Source: Cytophagaceae bacterium UBA6715
GTDB lineage: Bacteria > Bacteroidota > Bacteroidia > Cytophagales > Spirosomataceae
Assembly (NCBI GenBank): GCA_002454335.1
Contig: DKIP01000046.1
Location: forward strand, 1-16,252
Direction of reading: 5' to 3'
DNA length: 16,252 nt
Position 1 is the first letter of the stretch; each line of letters begins with the position of its first letter. The notes under the pieces are model-generated. The model ran no database searches and had not been told where the DNA came from. It worked only from the letters and a program-made list of their open reading frames with translations. Of this stretch, positions 16,169 to 16,252 are shown piece after piece. Position numbers and translations under genes: made by a program.

Positions 16169-16196
16169 GTAAAATATCAAATACCTAAAGACTAGT

Positions 16197-16252
16197 TTTC
16201 TCCGAAATCCACTAACTTCGCGATACGCTGACGGGGTCGGTGACCACCGGCA
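16197..16252 (+). repeat. 56-bp direct repeat, copy 2, cut by window end
   Basis: This is the second copy of the element at 2489-2544, differing only at 16210-16211. It includes the promoter-like TAACTTCG (16213-16220), the left hairpin arm ATACGCTG (16223-16230) and the inner hairpin. The right arm is cut after its first two bases (CA). It follows the thioesterase stop by 28 nt and points rightwards. If it works like copy 1, a plus-strand gene should begin about 14 nt beyond the window. Confidence 0.9.

Noticed and set aside
16166..16187. Weak hairpin TAGGTA/TACCTA after the thioesterase as a terminator
   Set aside because: The stem has only 6 AT-rich pairs with a 10-nt loop, it begins in the stop codon, and the short T-run is 8 nt away.
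1..16252. CRISPR array, tRNA or rRNA gene, transposase or integrase
   Set aside because: I found no regularly spaced repeats, cloverleaf, rRNA-like sequence or recombinase gene on either strand.

Overview
The window looks like chromosomal DNA of a Bacteroidota bacterium, probably Cytophagales-like. The main reasons are the gene families and their order, the near absence of Shine-Dalgarno sequences, and promoter candidates of the Bacteroidota type (TTG, 17-23 nt, TAnnTTTG). The lineage is an inference. All genes shown are intact except the first, which is cut by the window edge.

Left region (1-2369, minus strand): a three-gene operon of a secreted DUF3237 protein, a secreted alpha/beta-hydrolase esterase and an aromatic-acid-type MFS permease. 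The genes are joined by 1-nt and 11-nt overlaps. The likely role is handling an ester or phenolic compound. This is not part of nitrogen metabolism.

Region 2370-2558 separates this from the rest. It holds a perfect 11-bp inverted repeat in front of the DUF3237 operon. It also holds a 56-bp element, combining a promoter-like box with a strong hairpin, directly before a small plus-strand operon: a SelW-like Rdx protein and the molybdenum cofactor guanylyltransferase MobA.

Main region (3375-14467, minus strand): a tightly packed seven-gene operon for assimilatory nitrate reduction. In transcription order it is nirB, nirD, an alginate-export-type outer-membrane porin, a NarK-type nitrate transporter, a nitrate reductase fused to its own FAD/NAD(P)H reductase and BFD-type [2Fe-2S] domain, a nitrate-reductase-associated protein of unknown function, and an unusual rubredoxin protein whose large N-terminal part resembles a nitrite/sulfite reductase stripped of its metal ligands. 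An AT-rich 384-bp region separates nirB from a divergent plus-strand pair, cobA (siroheme synthesis, needed by NirB) and a hotdog acyl-CoA thioesterase.

Together these genes make a nitrate-to-ammonium module: outer-membrane entry, inner-membrane transport, reduction to nitrite with a Mo-bisMGD enzyme (cofactor finished by MobA), then reduction to ammonium with a siroheme enzyme (cofactor started by CobA). The 56-bp element recurs at the extreme right end (16197-16252) with two mismatches and in the same orientation, so near-identical direct repeats bracket the whole nitrate module. This repeat, the degenerate reductase-rubredoxin fusion and the unexplained partner genes are the items most worth following up.
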